DNA of 64,000 nt, from positions 372,001-436,000 of the forward strand of contig NZ_AJVC01000002.1 of assembly GCF_000261365.1 (NCBI RefSeq), read 5' to 3'. This document shows positions 43,524 to 52,361 of the stretch, piece by piece; position 1 is the first letter of the stretch, and each line of letters begins with the position of its first letter. Origin of the DNA: Herbaspirillum sp. GW103 (lineage in GTDB: Bacteria > Pseudomonadota > Gammaproteobacteria > Burkholderiales > Burkholderiaceae_D). The notes beneath the pieces were generated by a model. The model had not been told where the DNA came from and did no database searches. It worked only from the letters and a program-made list of their open reading frames with translations. A program made the position numbers and the translations under genes.

Positions 43524-46336
43524 TGTTCCACCTGCAATCGCTGGAACTGTTGCAGTGGGATTATTGCCAGCGCCTGACGCTGCCCCTGGACGGTTCCATC
43601 ATCACCATCGCCGGGCCCAACGGGTCCGGCAAGACCACGCTGCTCGATGCCATGCGCACCCTGCTGGGCCTGGATTGCTCGGGCGGGCGCAGCTACAAGA
43701 CCTATGCCCGCCACGCCAATGCCGATACCACCTGGCTGCGCGCGACGGTGGACAACCGCCCGCATGGCCGCCAGAGCTCGACCCGCCCGTTCGCGCGCAA
43801 CCTGCTCTATGCGGACCAGGTCACGCTGGCCTGCCGCATCGAACGCAACGGCGGCGACTGGCAGCGTCGCTACTGCATGAGCGATGGCGACGTCGCCATC
43901 GAAACCCTGGCGCAATTGCCCGAGAAGGATTGGCTGGGCCTGGACCACTGGCGCAAGCGTCTGGAAGGAGCCGGCCTGTCGCGCGCGATTGCCCGCGTGC
44001 TGGCGCTGGAGCAGGGCCAGACCGACCGCCTGTGCGAATTCTCTCCCAAGGAATTGCTGCGCCTGGTCTTTGAAGTCTTTGGTGACCAGGAAGTCCTGGA
44101 CCGCTACGAAGAAGCCCGTCGCCATCAACGCGACCTGGCCGCCGAGGTCACGCTGGCCGAACAGGAACTGGCCTACAGCGAAGCGCAACTGGCACAGCTG
44201 GACAGCCGCGTGACCCTGTATCGCCAATACCAGGGCAAGCTGCGCGAGCGCGAGATGTTGTCCACCGAAGTCATTCCGGTATTGCGCTGGCACGAGGAGC
44301 GGCAGGGCACGGCCACGCGCCTGCGCGAACTGCATCGCCAGCGCCTGCACCACCATCATCTGCGCCGCCAGCGCAGCAGTGACACCCTGCTGCTGTCCTC
44401 GCTGCTGACACAGCAACAGGCTGCGCGCGAGAAGGTCGCCACGCTGGAGCGCGACAAGGCCGATGCCCAGCAGGCCCAGCAAAAGGCGCGCGACGCCGAA
44501 AAACCCGTGGAAGAACTGGTCAAGCAGGCCGATGAACTGCTGGCCCTGTCTGCCGTGGAAGGTGATGCCACGCAACTGCTGGCGCGCGTGGATGAACTGG
44601 AACAGCAGAAGAACACGCTGCACGACCGCTGGCGCGATCTGGAGCAGCAGCGCAAGGACGCCAGCGGCGCGCTGGAGCGCCTGACCGGACAACGCCAGGC
44701 CCCGCGCCCGAACGACGTGCAGCAGTTCACGCGGGCCTTGCGTCAGGCCGGCATTGCGCATCACCTGCTGGCCGACGTGATCGAGATTGCCGATGATCAC
44801 TGGCGTGCCGCAGCCGAAGGCGTCTTGCGCGCCTCGTGCTGGGTAGTGGTGCTGGACGATCCCAAGGATGAAGCTGCCGCCATGGCCCTGGCCGAGCGCG
44901 AGCGCTATCGTCACTACGTCGTAGCCGACGCCGCCACGGCCAGCGCGCAGCCGCCGGCAGAGAGTCTCCTGGCGGTGCTGCGTTTCTCGGCCAAGGCACC
45001 GTCCTGGCTGCTGCGCCAGCTGGCGCAGATCCGCCGCGTGGCCGATACCGTGGAAGGTGCGCGCAGCGGCGGCGAATGGATCACGCCGCAAGCCTACTGG
45101 CGCGATGGCCGCGGCGGGCGCAGCGTATGGCGCGATCCGGGCGACTACCAGTTCGGCGCGGCGGCACTGGCGGCGCGTCAGACCTCCATCCAGAAACGCC
45201 TGGCCACGCTGGACGAGCAATTGACGGACGTGGTCCTGAAGCAGAGCGACATCAAGCGCCAGCTCGACGCCGCCAAGAAAGCCACCGAGGGCCACCTCGC
45301 CGCAGAGGCGCTGGCGAAGCGAAGTGAAGAATTCGAACAGGCACGCCGCCAGTTGCCGGCCCTGCGTCAGGCGCGGGTGGCTGCCAGTGAACGTTGGGGT
45401 CAGCTGGATGCCCGGCACGCCGAGGCCATCGAACAGCGCACCATCCTCGATGGCAAGCTCGATGCCCTGCAACGCCGCCTGCGCGACAGCGAAGGGGATC
45501 TTGCCGGACAGGAGCGCGAATGGCGTGCACGTCACGATGAGCAGCGCGCCCGTGCGCTGGCCTCGCGCGCACAGAAGAGCCGCTTCCCGGCGCACTGGAT
45601 TGTCGCGGCGACGGTGCAGGCTTTGTACGAGAAATACACCAACGCCAAGCAGGCCGAGTTGCGCATGGCTTCGGTGGAGAATGAACTGGAGAGCGGCCAG
45701 TGGGAGAAGGACGGTACGGTTGAGGACAAGCACCTCATCATGCAGGGCACGGTGGGCAACCAGCGCAATGAACTGGATGCGCGCAAGATCAGCAATCACC
45801 AGGCCGAGGAAGCCGTGGGCAATGCCCGCGAACGCTACATCGACGTGCTGCGCGCCACCGTGCGTCGCTATCGCAAGAACATCGTCGACCTGGGCGCGCT
45901 GGCCGGGGTGGTGGTCAGCGCCGACCTGCCGCATCTGGACAATGACGACACCATCCTGCGCCAGGCCGAACTGAAGGTCAGTTTCAACTTCGACGGCAAG
46001 GGCGAGATCGGCCTGAACGACGGTGAAGCCTCGGGTGGCCAGCAGGTCATCAAGTCGCTGATCCTTCTGGTGGGCTTGTTGAAGGACGACGACATGCCGG
46101 GTGGTTTCGTCTTCATCGACGAACCCTTTGCCCACCTGGACGTGCGCAACATCCAGCTGGTCGGCAACTTCCTCAAATCGACCCGAGCGCAATACGTGCT
46201 CACCACGCCGATCACGCACAACGTCGAAGTCTTCGAGCCGGCCGATATCACGCTGGTCACGTCGAAGAAACCGCGCGAGGCGCGCTGGGCGCCGCCCATT
46301 GGCGTGTTGCAGCGGCGCTTGCGGTTGGATGCGTAA
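43523..46336 (+). CDS. SMC-like condensin ATPase (JetC/MksB)
   Basis: A 937-residue SMC protein, the short length of MksB and JetC compared with about 1480 for MukB. Walker A GPNGSGKTT at residues 31-39, two charged coiled-coil stretches (about 200-390 and 570-760) around a hinge-like globular part, the ABC signature DGEASGGQQ at about 834-842 and Walker B GFVFIDEPFAHLD at about 861-873. It should extrude or grip DNA loops using ATP. In Wadjet the motor measures small circular DNA before the nuclease subunit cuts it. Confidence 0.9.
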   Translation: MFHLQSLELLQWDYCQRLTLPLDGSIITIAGPNGSGKTTLLDAMRTLLGLDCSGGRSYKTYARHANADTTWLRATVDNRPHGRQSSTRPFARNLLYADQVTLACRIERNGGDWQRRYCMSDGDVAIETLAQLPEKDWLGLDHWRKRLEGAGLSRAIARVLALEQGQTDRLCEFSPKELLRLVFEVFGDQEVLDRYEEARRHQRDLAAEVTLAEQELAYSEAQLAQLDSRVTLYRQYQGKLREREMLSTEVIPVLRWHEERQGTATRLRELHRQRLHHHHLRRQRSSDTLLLSSLLTQQQAAREKVATLERDKADAQQAQQKARDAEKPVEELVKQADELLALSAVEGDATQLLARVDELEQQKNTLHDRWRDLEQQRKDASGALERLTGQRQAPRPNDVQQFTRALRQAGIAHHLLADVIEIADDHWRAAAEGVLRASCWVVVLDDPKDEAAAMALAERERYRHYVVADAATASAQPPAESLLAVLRFSAKAPSWLLRQLAQIRRVADTVEGARSGGEWITPQAYWRDGRGGRSVWRDPGDYQFGAAALAARQTSIQKRLATLDEQLTDVVLKQSDIKRQLDAAKKATEGHLAAEALAKRSEEFEQARRQLPALRQARVAASERWGQLDARHAEAIEQRTILDGKLDALQRRLRDSEGDLAGQEREWRARHDEQRARALASRAQKSRFPAHWIVAATVQALYEKYTNAKQAELRMASVENELESGQWEKDGTVEDKHLIMQGTVGNQRNELDARKISNHQAEEAVGNARERYIDVLRATVRRYRKNIVDLGALAGVVVSADLPHLDNDDTILRQAELKVSFNFDGKGEIGLNDGEASGGQQVIKSLILLVGLLKDDDMPGGFVFIDEPFAHLDVRNIQLVGNFLKSTRAQYVLTTPITHNVEVFEPADITLVTSKKPREARWAPPIGVLQRRLRLDA

Positions 46337-46347
46337 GAGGGGGCAGC

Positions 46348-47607
46348 ATGAGTCATTTGGTCGCGAGGCCCATCGGTAAAAGACGTCGAGACGGTACAGA
46401 GTTTCAGGTGCGGGAGGCATCAGGAGCGGTTCCCTCGGTGCTGAGACATTTCGAGCCGAATCAAATGGCTGCACTGCGCCTGTGGGTGGACGAAGATGAC
46501 TCCAAGCCGCACAAGCGAGAGAGCTTGCTGAAGATTGCCATGAAGAAGATCGACGGTTTTAGACTTGAAGACGGCGATCTGTTGGCCGAGCATCTTTTGC
46601 ACGATGGCTGGGTGATCTGCACTGAGATCAGAAAACCAAAGTGTGACTGGCAATGGGTGAGTCTTGCCTGGCGCGACTTGACCAAACTGCAGTCCTTGTT
46701 GGGGGTGAGTGGCACCCTCGGACGCCAGCAACAACGCCAGACGCATCTGTCTCAAGCCAAAGAGCAGCTCATCGCCCGTCTCGACAGTTTTGCGCAAGGC
46801 GATACCGATCCTTACCTTAACGATGAGTTGGCCCAGGCCATTGAAGAGCTGGAAAAAGCCAAGACGCTCACGCCCGATGCCTTGAAGCGACGCCTGGATC
46901 TGATGTTCCAGGTGGCGCACTGGCGCGATAGTGGTCAGCAGGGGATGCGTCAGGACTTTGCCTTGTCCGTGCGGGATGGGACCAAGGCCATCGAGGCCAA
47001 TGAATGGAAGTGGCTGGATACGGTCTTCGATCTTGAACGCCTGGGTATCAGCCGCTTTGCCCAGACCGCATGGCTGGCAGGGGAGGTGGAGCTGTGCTGG
47101 TCAAATCGCAAGATGGAATTGTCCGCCGTCCATTTTCTGGGCATTCCGCTCAAGGACATGCAGCACCTGGAGCGGCTGGAGGGGGTGCAGCAATGGTGGC
47201 TGATCGAGAACCGGACCAGTTTTGAACGCAATGCGCGCAAGCTTCCTCACGGTACGCTTCTGCTCTGGATGCCGGGACGCCCCTCGTTGGGATGGCAGGC
47301 GATGATGGTCCATTTGCTGACCAAGGCGCCATGCCCGGCCTGGATCAGCGCTGATGCCGATCCGGCTGGCGTGGATATCGCGTGTGCGGTCGGTCGTCTG
47401 TGGGAGCAAGCCGGCCTGACCTGGGAAGCGCATCAGATGAGCAGTGTCGAGTTGACACAGACCAAACAGAAGTGGGACTTGACGCCACGAGATCGCTTGC
47501 TGCTGCAAAACTTGCTGGCGCGTGAAGCACTGCCGGCCACACTGCGCACCTTGTGCGAAACCATGCAACGCGAAGACCGCAAGGCCGAGCAGGAAGCCTG
47601 GCTTTAA
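46348..47607 (+). CDS. Toprim nuclease subunit of the Wadjet-like system (JetD/MksG)
   Basis: A 419-residue protein whose C-terminal half has Toprim hallmarks: the glutamate in WLIENRTSFE (about residue 287) and DADPAG (about 333-338), as in JetD/MksG proteins related to topoisomerase VI. The N-terminal part (RRDGTEFQ, then LRHFEPNQMAALRLWV) is the arm region of such proteins. It is expected to cut circular plasmid DNA once the condensin has trapped it. The gene has visibly lower GC and more A/T-ending codons than the three genes before it. Ribosome site AGGGGG; 11 bases after the SMC gene. Confidence 0.82.
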   Translation: MSHLVARPIGKRRRDGTEFQVREASGAVPSVLRHFEPNQMAALRLWVDEDDSKPHKRESLLKIAMKKIDGFRLEDGDLLAEHLLHDGWVICTEIRKPKCDWQWVSLAWRDLTKLQSLLGVSGTLGRQQQRQTHLSQAKEQLIARLDSFAQGDTDPYLNDELAQAIEELEKAKTLTPDALKRRLDLMFQVAHWRDSGQQGMRQDFALSVRDGTKAIEANEWKWLDTVFDLERLGISRFAQTAWLAGEVELCWSNRKMELSAVHFLGIPLKDMQHLERLEGVQQWWLIENRTSFERNARKLPHGTLLLWMPGRPSLGWQAMMVHLLTKAPCPAWISADADPAGVDIACAVGRLWEQAGLTWEAHQMSSVELTQTKQKWDLTPRDRLLLQNLLAREALPATLRTLCETMQREDRKAEQEAWL

Positions 47608-47615
47608 GTTTTTAT

Positions 47616-47634
47616 CGGGGGACTGGAGCCCCCG
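47616..47634. terminator. Hairpin between convergent jetD and pcaD
   Basis: Perfect 6-bp stem CGGGGG/CCCCCG with a 7-base loop. No T run follows on either strand, so it is at best a weak or factor-assisted terminator. Confidence 0.4.
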
Positions 47635-47644
47635 CTTCACCTTC

Positions 47645-48430
47645 TCACATTCCTTCCGTCAGGAACTGCACCACCGCCTGCGTGAAGGCACGGGGCTGCT
47701 GCTGGTTGGAAATGTGGGCCGCATCGAATTCCACATACAGCGCTCCGGGGATGCTGGCGCGCATGAACTGTGCATCGGCCGGGGGCGTCGGCACGTCGCC
47801 ACTGCCGGCGATGACCAGCGTGGGCGCACGGATGCCTGCAATCGCTTCCCTCAGATCATTGTCGCGCACCGCGGCACAGGCGCCTGCGTAGCCTTCGGCC
47901 GGGGTGGCCAGCAGCATGGCGGTCAGGTCCTGGACCTGCTGCGGATGCTGCTCTGCATACTCGGGCGTCAGCCAGCGCGAGACCACGGCGGCGGCGATGG
48001 CAGAGAGGCCATCACGCTGCACCGTCTCGATGCGACTGTTCCAGGCGTCCGCCGTGCCGATCCTGGCGCCCGTGTTGCAGAGGATCAGTTTGTTCACCCG
48101 CTCGGGATGATGCACCGCCAGCCACATGAAGGTGCTGCCGCCCATGGAGAGTCCGCAGAAGTGCGCTTGCGCAATCTCCAGCTGGTCCAGCAGGGCGATC
48201 ACATCGCTGCCCAACTGGGCGATGGTGTAAGGGCCGGGCGTGACCTCGGACTGGCCGTGACCACGCGTGTCGTAGCGCAGCACGCGGAAGTGCTTGCTCA
48301 GTTCGGCAATCTGCGGATCCCACATCGCCAGCGAGGTGCCCAGCGAGTTGGACAGCACCAGCACCGGCAGGGCGGCGTCGCCGTCGAGCTGGTAATGCAG
48401 TTTGATTCCGTTCAGGGTTGCGAAGGGCAT
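47645..48430 (-). CDS. pcaD: 3-oxoadipate enol-lactonase
   Basis: A 261-residue alpha/beta hydrolase that opens 3-oxoadipate enol-lactone to 3-oxoadipate in the beta-ketoadipate pathway. Nucleophile Ser95 in CGLSMGG, oxyanion region SNSLGTSLAMWD, and the late histidine in FDAAHISN, all as in PcaD. The start at 48430 (MPFATLNG, ribosome site AAGGA) is preferred to the frame opening at 48454. Third gene of the minus-strand unit catR-like, catC, pcaD. Confidence 0.93.
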   Translation of the reverse strand: MPFATLNGIKLHYQLDGDAALPVLVLSNSLGTSLAMWDPQIAELSKHFRVLRYDTRGHGQSEVTPGPYTIAQLGSDVIALLDQLEIAQAHFCGLSMGGSTFMWLAVHHPERVNKLILCNTGARIGTADAWNSRIETVQRDGLSAIAAAVVSRWLTPEYAEQHPQQVQDLTAMLLATPAEGYAGACAAVRDNDLREAIAGIRAPTLVIAGSGDVPTPPADAQFMRASIPGALYVEFDAAHISNQQQPRAFTQAVVQFLTEGM

Positions 48431-48507
48431 GAGTAAATCCTTGGCCCGCGCCACCGGACGGTGGGTGCGGGCGTGTGTGAATCAAAAAGCGTCAGATGCG
48501 CCGGGAA

Positions 48508-48795
48508 TCAGCCAATCTGCGCGATGGCCGAGGGATGCTGGGTCAGCGGTGTGACCGAAATGGTCATGAACGGGTAGAGCGGCAGGGCCGAGAGGATGTT
48601 GTGCAGCTCATCATTGCCGGACACATCGAAGATGCTCACGTTGGCATACTGACCGACCACGCGCCACAGGTCGCGCCACTTGCCTTCACGCTGCAGCTTC
48701 TGTGACATCTCCTTCTCATCCTTCTTCAACTGGTCGGCCACGGCCTTGTCGAGCGTGGCGGGAATGTTGACCTGCATTTGAACCATGAACAGCAT
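48508..48795 (-). CDS. catC: Muconolactone delta-isomerase
   Basis: A 95-residue protein, the standard size for CatC, which forms decamers and converts muconolactone to 3-oxoadipate enol-lactone. It shows the family N-terminus MLFMVQMQVNIP, the catalytic-region WRVVGQYANVSIFDV, and SALPLYPFMTISVTPL near the end. The longer frame open from 49098 is ignored because the conserved start with GGAG upstream is at 48795. It lies between the LysR regulator and pcaD. Confidence 0.95.
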   Translation of the reverse strand: MLFMVQMQVNIPATLDKAVADQLKKDEKEMSQKLQREGKWRDLWRVVGQYANVSIFDVSGNDELHNILSALPLYPFMTISVTPLTQHPSAIAQIG

Positions 48796-48970
48796 GATGT
48801 TTGCTCCGTTGTCGTTATAGGGGATGTTGCGATGTTCGATAGTCGAACATAAATCCTTTATTCGCACAAACCAGTGTAGGCGTCCGTGCTTGGACCTGTC
48901 AACTTGGGCAGACGGTTTTCTCCGCGTCAACAGCGATCCGCCTGTCGCTGCGGCGCCGTCTCCATGCGGC

Positions 48971-49924
48971 TCAGTCGCGTCGTTCGGGAATCGGAAAGCC
49001 GGTGGCCGGGAAGGAGCTGGTCTCGATATCGAGCCAGGCCGGGCGCTCGGCATACATGTCGGCCACCAGTTGCTTGATGGCCTCGATGTACCAGGCATTG
49101 TCGTTGATGCGGTGGGTCAGGATGATGGGTGAGGTCGCGCGGGGATCGTCGATGAGCCGGTAATGCAGGTCATTGCGCAGCCGTGCCGAGGCCGGGATCA
49201 GGCACAGCCCCGATTCGGCCGCCACCAGGCCCAGCGCGGTCTGGATCTCGCGCACTTCATGCACTTCGGCCGGATGGATGTCCTGGTCGTTGAGCAGACT
49301 CAGGATGTGGTCGGCGAAACTGGGGCGCGGCTCCTTCGGATAGACGATCAGCTTCTGCCCGTGGACTTCCTTGAGGTTCACGCGCTGCTGGCTGGCCGCC
49401 AGCGGGAAGGAGGGCGGGATCGCCAGCACCAGTTTTTCCTCGCGCAGGACGATGCGCGCCACCGTCGCGTCATTGCTGCGGATACGCCCGAAGCCGACGT
49501 CGATGCGGCCCGACTTGAGGGCCGCAAACTGCTGCATCGAGGTCAGTTCCAGCAACTGGATGTCCACCTCCGGGTAGTGCTGGCGCAGCTTGCGCACCAG
49601 CACCGGCAGTCCGCCATAGAGGGTCGAGGCGACGAAGCCGATGGACAGCGTCTGGCGCTGGTTCAGGCCGATCTGCTGGGTGGCGTTCTTGAGTTGTTCC
49701 AGGCGATTGAGGATCTGCAACGCCTGCTCATAGAACACCCGACCGGCTTCGGTCAGGCGCAGCGGACGGCTGTTGCGCAAGATCAGCTGCACCCCCAGTT
49801 CTTCCTCCAGCAGCTGGATCTGGCGCGACAGCGGCGGTTGCGCGATGTGCAGCTGTTCCGAGGCGCGCGTGAAGTTGCGCGTATTGGCCACGGCCACGAA
49901 GTATTTCAGTTGTCTGATGTCCAT
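48971..49924 (-). CDS. LysR-type regulator of benzoate/catechol catabolism (CatM/BenM-like)
   Basis: A 317-residue LysR regulator. N-terminal helix-turn-helix RNFTRASEQLHIAQPPLSRQIQLLEEELGV and the core motifs FVASTLYGGLPVLVRKL and GRIDVGFGRI are those of CatM, BenM and CatR, which respond to cis,cis-muconate and, for BenM, benzoate. It diverges from catB with an AT-rich gap and leads a minus-strand unit with catC and pcaD. No second ben regulator is seen, so this protein may control both the cat and the ben genes. Confidence 0.9.
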   Translation of the reverse strand: MDIRQLKYFVAVANTRNFTRASEQLHIAQPPLSRQIQLLEEELGVQLILRNSRPLRLTEAGRVFYEQALQILNRLEQLKNATQQIGLNQRQTLSIGFVASTLYGGLPVLVRKLRQHYPEVDIQLLELTSMQQFAALKSGRIDVGFGRIRSNDATVARIVLREEKLVLAIPPSFPLAASQQRVNLKEVHGQKLIVYPKEPRPSFADHILSLLNDQDIHPAEVHEVREIQTALGLVAAESGLCLIPASARLRNDLHYRLIDDPRATSPIILTHRINDNAWYIEAIKQLVADMYAERPAWLDIETSSFPATGFPIPERRD

Positions 49925-50059
49925 GGCGGAAAATCATATCTCACAGAAACTAATGATGTCTAATCCTTTGATTTTTATAGGAGGCATTGGAAACTATATA
50001 AAAAAGGTATGAAACTAGACGAATTTAGTGTTGGCAATGGCAGGGCTTCCGGGTGTTCA
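49925..50059. promoter_or_regulatory. Divergent regulator/catB control region with LysR-type site
   Basis: AT-rich 135-bp gap. ATAT-N7-GTAT at 49996-50010 matches the CatM/BenM consensus ATAC-N7-GTAT except for one base. The site overlaps the ATG at 50009, the most upstream in-frame codon for catB, which argues that translation begins further down. Confidence 0.55.
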
Positions 50060-51262
50060 ATGCAGTCCATGGATACCCAAGCACACTTTCATAGCGCAGC
50101 CCCGGCCCTGATCGACCGGGTCGAGACCTTCCTGGTCGATCTGCCGACCATCCGTCCGCATCAATTGTCCATGGCGACGATGAACGGCCAGACCCTGATG
50201 CTGGTACGTCTGTACTGCTCCGACGGTACCGTCGGCGTGGGGGAGGGCACCACCATCGGTGGCCTGGCCTATGGTGCCGAATCGCCCGAGGGCATGAAGC
50301 TGGCCATCGATACCTACTTCGCACCGCTGCTGCTGGGGGCCGACGCCAGCCTGATCCCGGCCATCATGGCGCGCCTGAACAAGGCCATCCAGGATAACCG
50401 CTTCGCCAAGTGCGCCATCGAGACTGCGCTCTTCGATGCCCTGGGCCAGCGCACCGGCCTGCCGGTCTCGCAGCTGCTCGGCGGCCGTGCCCGCGAAAGC
50501 CTGCCGGTCGCCTGGACCCTGGCCTCGGGCGACACCGCCAAAGATATCGACGAAGCCGAACGCATGCTGGCCGCGCGTCGTCACAGGATTTTCAAGCTCA
50601 AGATCGGTCGCCGCGACGTCGATGCCGATGTGGCCCATGTGGCCGCCATCAAGAAGGCGCTCGGTGATCGTGGCGCGGTGCGGGTGGATGTGAACATGGC
50701 CTGGAGCGAACTGGAGGCCCAGCGCGGTCTGGCCGGTCTGGTCGATGCCGGCTGCGAACTGGTGGAACAACCGGTGGCTTCGGCCCAGGCGCTGGCGCGC
50801 CTGAAGGGCAAGCACGCCATCGCCATCATGGCCGATGAGTCGCTCACCGGTCCGGCCTCGGCCTTTGCGCTGGCGCGCATCGGCGGGGCGGACGTGTTTG
50901 CGATCAAGATCGAACAATCCGGTGGCCTGCGTGCGGCCCAGCAGGTGGCCGCCATCGGCGACGCGGCCGGCATCGAGCTGTATGGCGGCACCATGCTGGA
51001 AGGGGCCATCGGCACCATCGCCTCGGCGCATGCTTTTGCCACCTTCCGTGAATTGCAGTGGGGGACGGAATTGTTCGGCCCGCTGCTGCTGACCGAGGAA
51101 ATCCTGGCCGAGCCTTTGCGCTATCAGGATTTCGAACTGGCCATTCCCAACCGCCCTGGCCTGGGCATCGTGCTGGACGAAGAGCGTGTGCAATACTTCC
51201 GGCGCGACCGCAGGCAAGGGGCGACAGTGACAGCAGTGAGGCCGGCCACCCTGGCCGGATAA
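50060..51262 (+). CDS. catB: Muconate cycloisomerase
   Basis: An enolase-superfamily enzyme converting cis,cis-muconate to muconolactone, 400 residues from this start. The conserved domain begins at ALIDRVETFLVDLPTIRPHQL. Catalytic features: FKLKIGRR (KxK base), VDVNMAW, the metal ligands VEQPVA and MADESL, and VFAIKIEQSGG. Start is uncertain: ATGs at 50009, 50060 and 50069 are in frame; the first overlaps a probable regulator site and adds nonconserved residues. First gene of the plus-strand cat-ben unit; catA follows after 49 bases. Confidence 0.92.
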   Translation: MQSMDTQAHFHSAAPALIDRVETFLVDLPTIRPHQLSMATMNGQTLMLVRLYCSDGTVGVGEGTTIGGLAYGAESPEGMKLAIDTYFAPLLLGADASLIPAIMARLNKAIQDNRFAKCAIETALFDALGQRTGLPVSQLLGGRARESLPVAWTLASGDTAKDIDEAERMLAARRHRIFKLKIGRRDVDADVAHVAAIKKALGDRGAVRVDVNMAWSELEAQRGLAGLVDAGCELVEQPVASAQALARLKGKHAIAIMADESLTGPASAFALARIGGADVFAIKIEQSGGLRAAQQVAAIGDAAGIELYGGTMLEGAIGTIASAHAFATFRELQWGTELFGPLLLTEEILAEPLRYQDFELAIPNRPGLGIVLDEERVQYFRRDRRQGATVTAVRPATLAG

Positions 51263-51311
51263 AACAAGAAAAGCACTTTCCCCATCAACAAGATCAATTA
51301 GGAGACTCAAC

Positions 51312-52247
51312 ATGGCAGCCAAGATTTTCAGCACCCCCGAAGTTCAGGACTTCCTGCGTCTGGCCAGCGGCCTCGATACCGAAGGCGGCAGCCCGCGCAC
51401 CAAGCAGATCGTGCATCGCATCCTGTCCGATTTGTTCAAGACCATCGAAGACCTGGAGATTACCTCCGACGAATACTGGGCTGGCGTGGCCTACATCAAC
51501 CGTCTGGGCGCGGCCAGCGAAGCCGGTTTGCTCTCGCCCGGCCTGGGCCTGGATCGTTTCCTGGACATGCGCATGGATGCCGAAGACGCTGCCCTGGGCA
51601 TCACCGGCGGTACCCCGCGCACCATCGAAGGACCGCTGTACGTGGCCGGCGCGCCGGTGACGCAGGGCTTCGCGCGCCTCGACGACGGCAGCGACCAGAG
51701 CGGCCAGACCATCATCATGCACGGCACCGTCTACGGCGCTGACGGCAAGCCCATGGCGGGCGCGCAGGTCGAAGTCTGGCACGCCAACACCAAGGGTTTC
51801 TATTCGCACTTCGATCCCACCGGTGAGCAGAAGCCCTTCAACATGCGCCGCACCATCATCACCGATGCCCAGGGCCGCTACAAATTCCGCAGCATCATGC
51901 CGGCCGCCTATGGCTGCCCGCCGGCCGGCCCGACCCAGGGCCTGCTGAACCAGCTGGGCCGCCACGGCAACCGTCCGGCGCACATCCACTTCTTCGTCAC
52001 GGCCGAGGGCCATCGCAAGCTGACCACGCAGATCAACATCGACGGTGATCCGCTGATCTATGACGACTTCGCCTATGCCACCCGCGAGGGCCTGGTGCCG
52101 CCGCTGGTCGAGCGCACCGATGCGGCCAGCATCAAGGCCGAAGGACTGGAAGGCCCGTTCGCCGAGATCGTCTTCGACATCAGCCTGACCGCACTGGTCA
52201 ACGGTGCCGACAACCAGATCGTCGACCGCCCGCGCCTGGCCGCCTGA
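51312..52247 (+). CDS. catA: Catechol 1,2-dioxygenase
   Basis: A 311-residue intradiol dioxygenase that opens catechol to cis,cis-muconate using non-haem Fe(III). The four iron ligands are Tyr164 (KGFYS), Tyr200 (MPAAYG), His224 and His226 (RPAHIHF), the same numbers as in the well-studied Acinetobacter enzyme. The N-terminal helical dimer domain occupies about residues 1-105. Strong ribosome site TAGGAGA. It lies between catB and benA, with a perfect hairpin behind it. Confidence 0.97.
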   Translation: MAAKIFSTPEVQDFLRLASGLDTEGGSPRTKQIVHRILSDLFKTIEDLEITSDEYWAGVAYINRLGAASEAGLLSPGLGLDRFLDMRMDAEDAALGITGGTPRTIEGPLYVAGAPVTQGFARLDDGSDQSGQTIIMHGTVYGADGKPMAGAQVEVWHANTKGFYSHFDPTGEQKPFNMRRTIITDAQGRYKFRSIMPAAYGCPPAGPTQGLLNQLGRHGNRPAHIHFFVTAEGHRKLTTQINIDGDPLIYDDFAYATREGLVPPLVERTDAASIKAEGLEGPFAEIVFDISLTALVNGADNQIVDRPRLAA

Positions 52248-52261
52248 TCCCCTGATCGTTC

Positions 52262-52282
52262 TGCGCCAGCCGGGCTGGCGCA
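52262..52282 (+). promoter_or_regulatory. Stem-loop between catA and benA
   Basis: Perfect 9-bp stem TGCGCCAGC/GCTGGCGCA with a 3-base loop CGG, no T run. It divides the cat from the ben genes within the same strand and may be a processing or stability element. Confidence 0.55.
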
Positions 52283-52361
52283 TGACTGTCCACTCCCCGC
52301 CGACAGACTTGCCGCGATGCCTTGCAGCGCGGCGGGCGGGGTGCACCTTGGAGAACCTGAC

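Noticed and set aside
43379..46474. Minus-strand open frame (about 1030 codons) opposite the SMC gene
   Set aside because: Antisense shadow of a gene with clear Walker motifs; composition is not protein-like.
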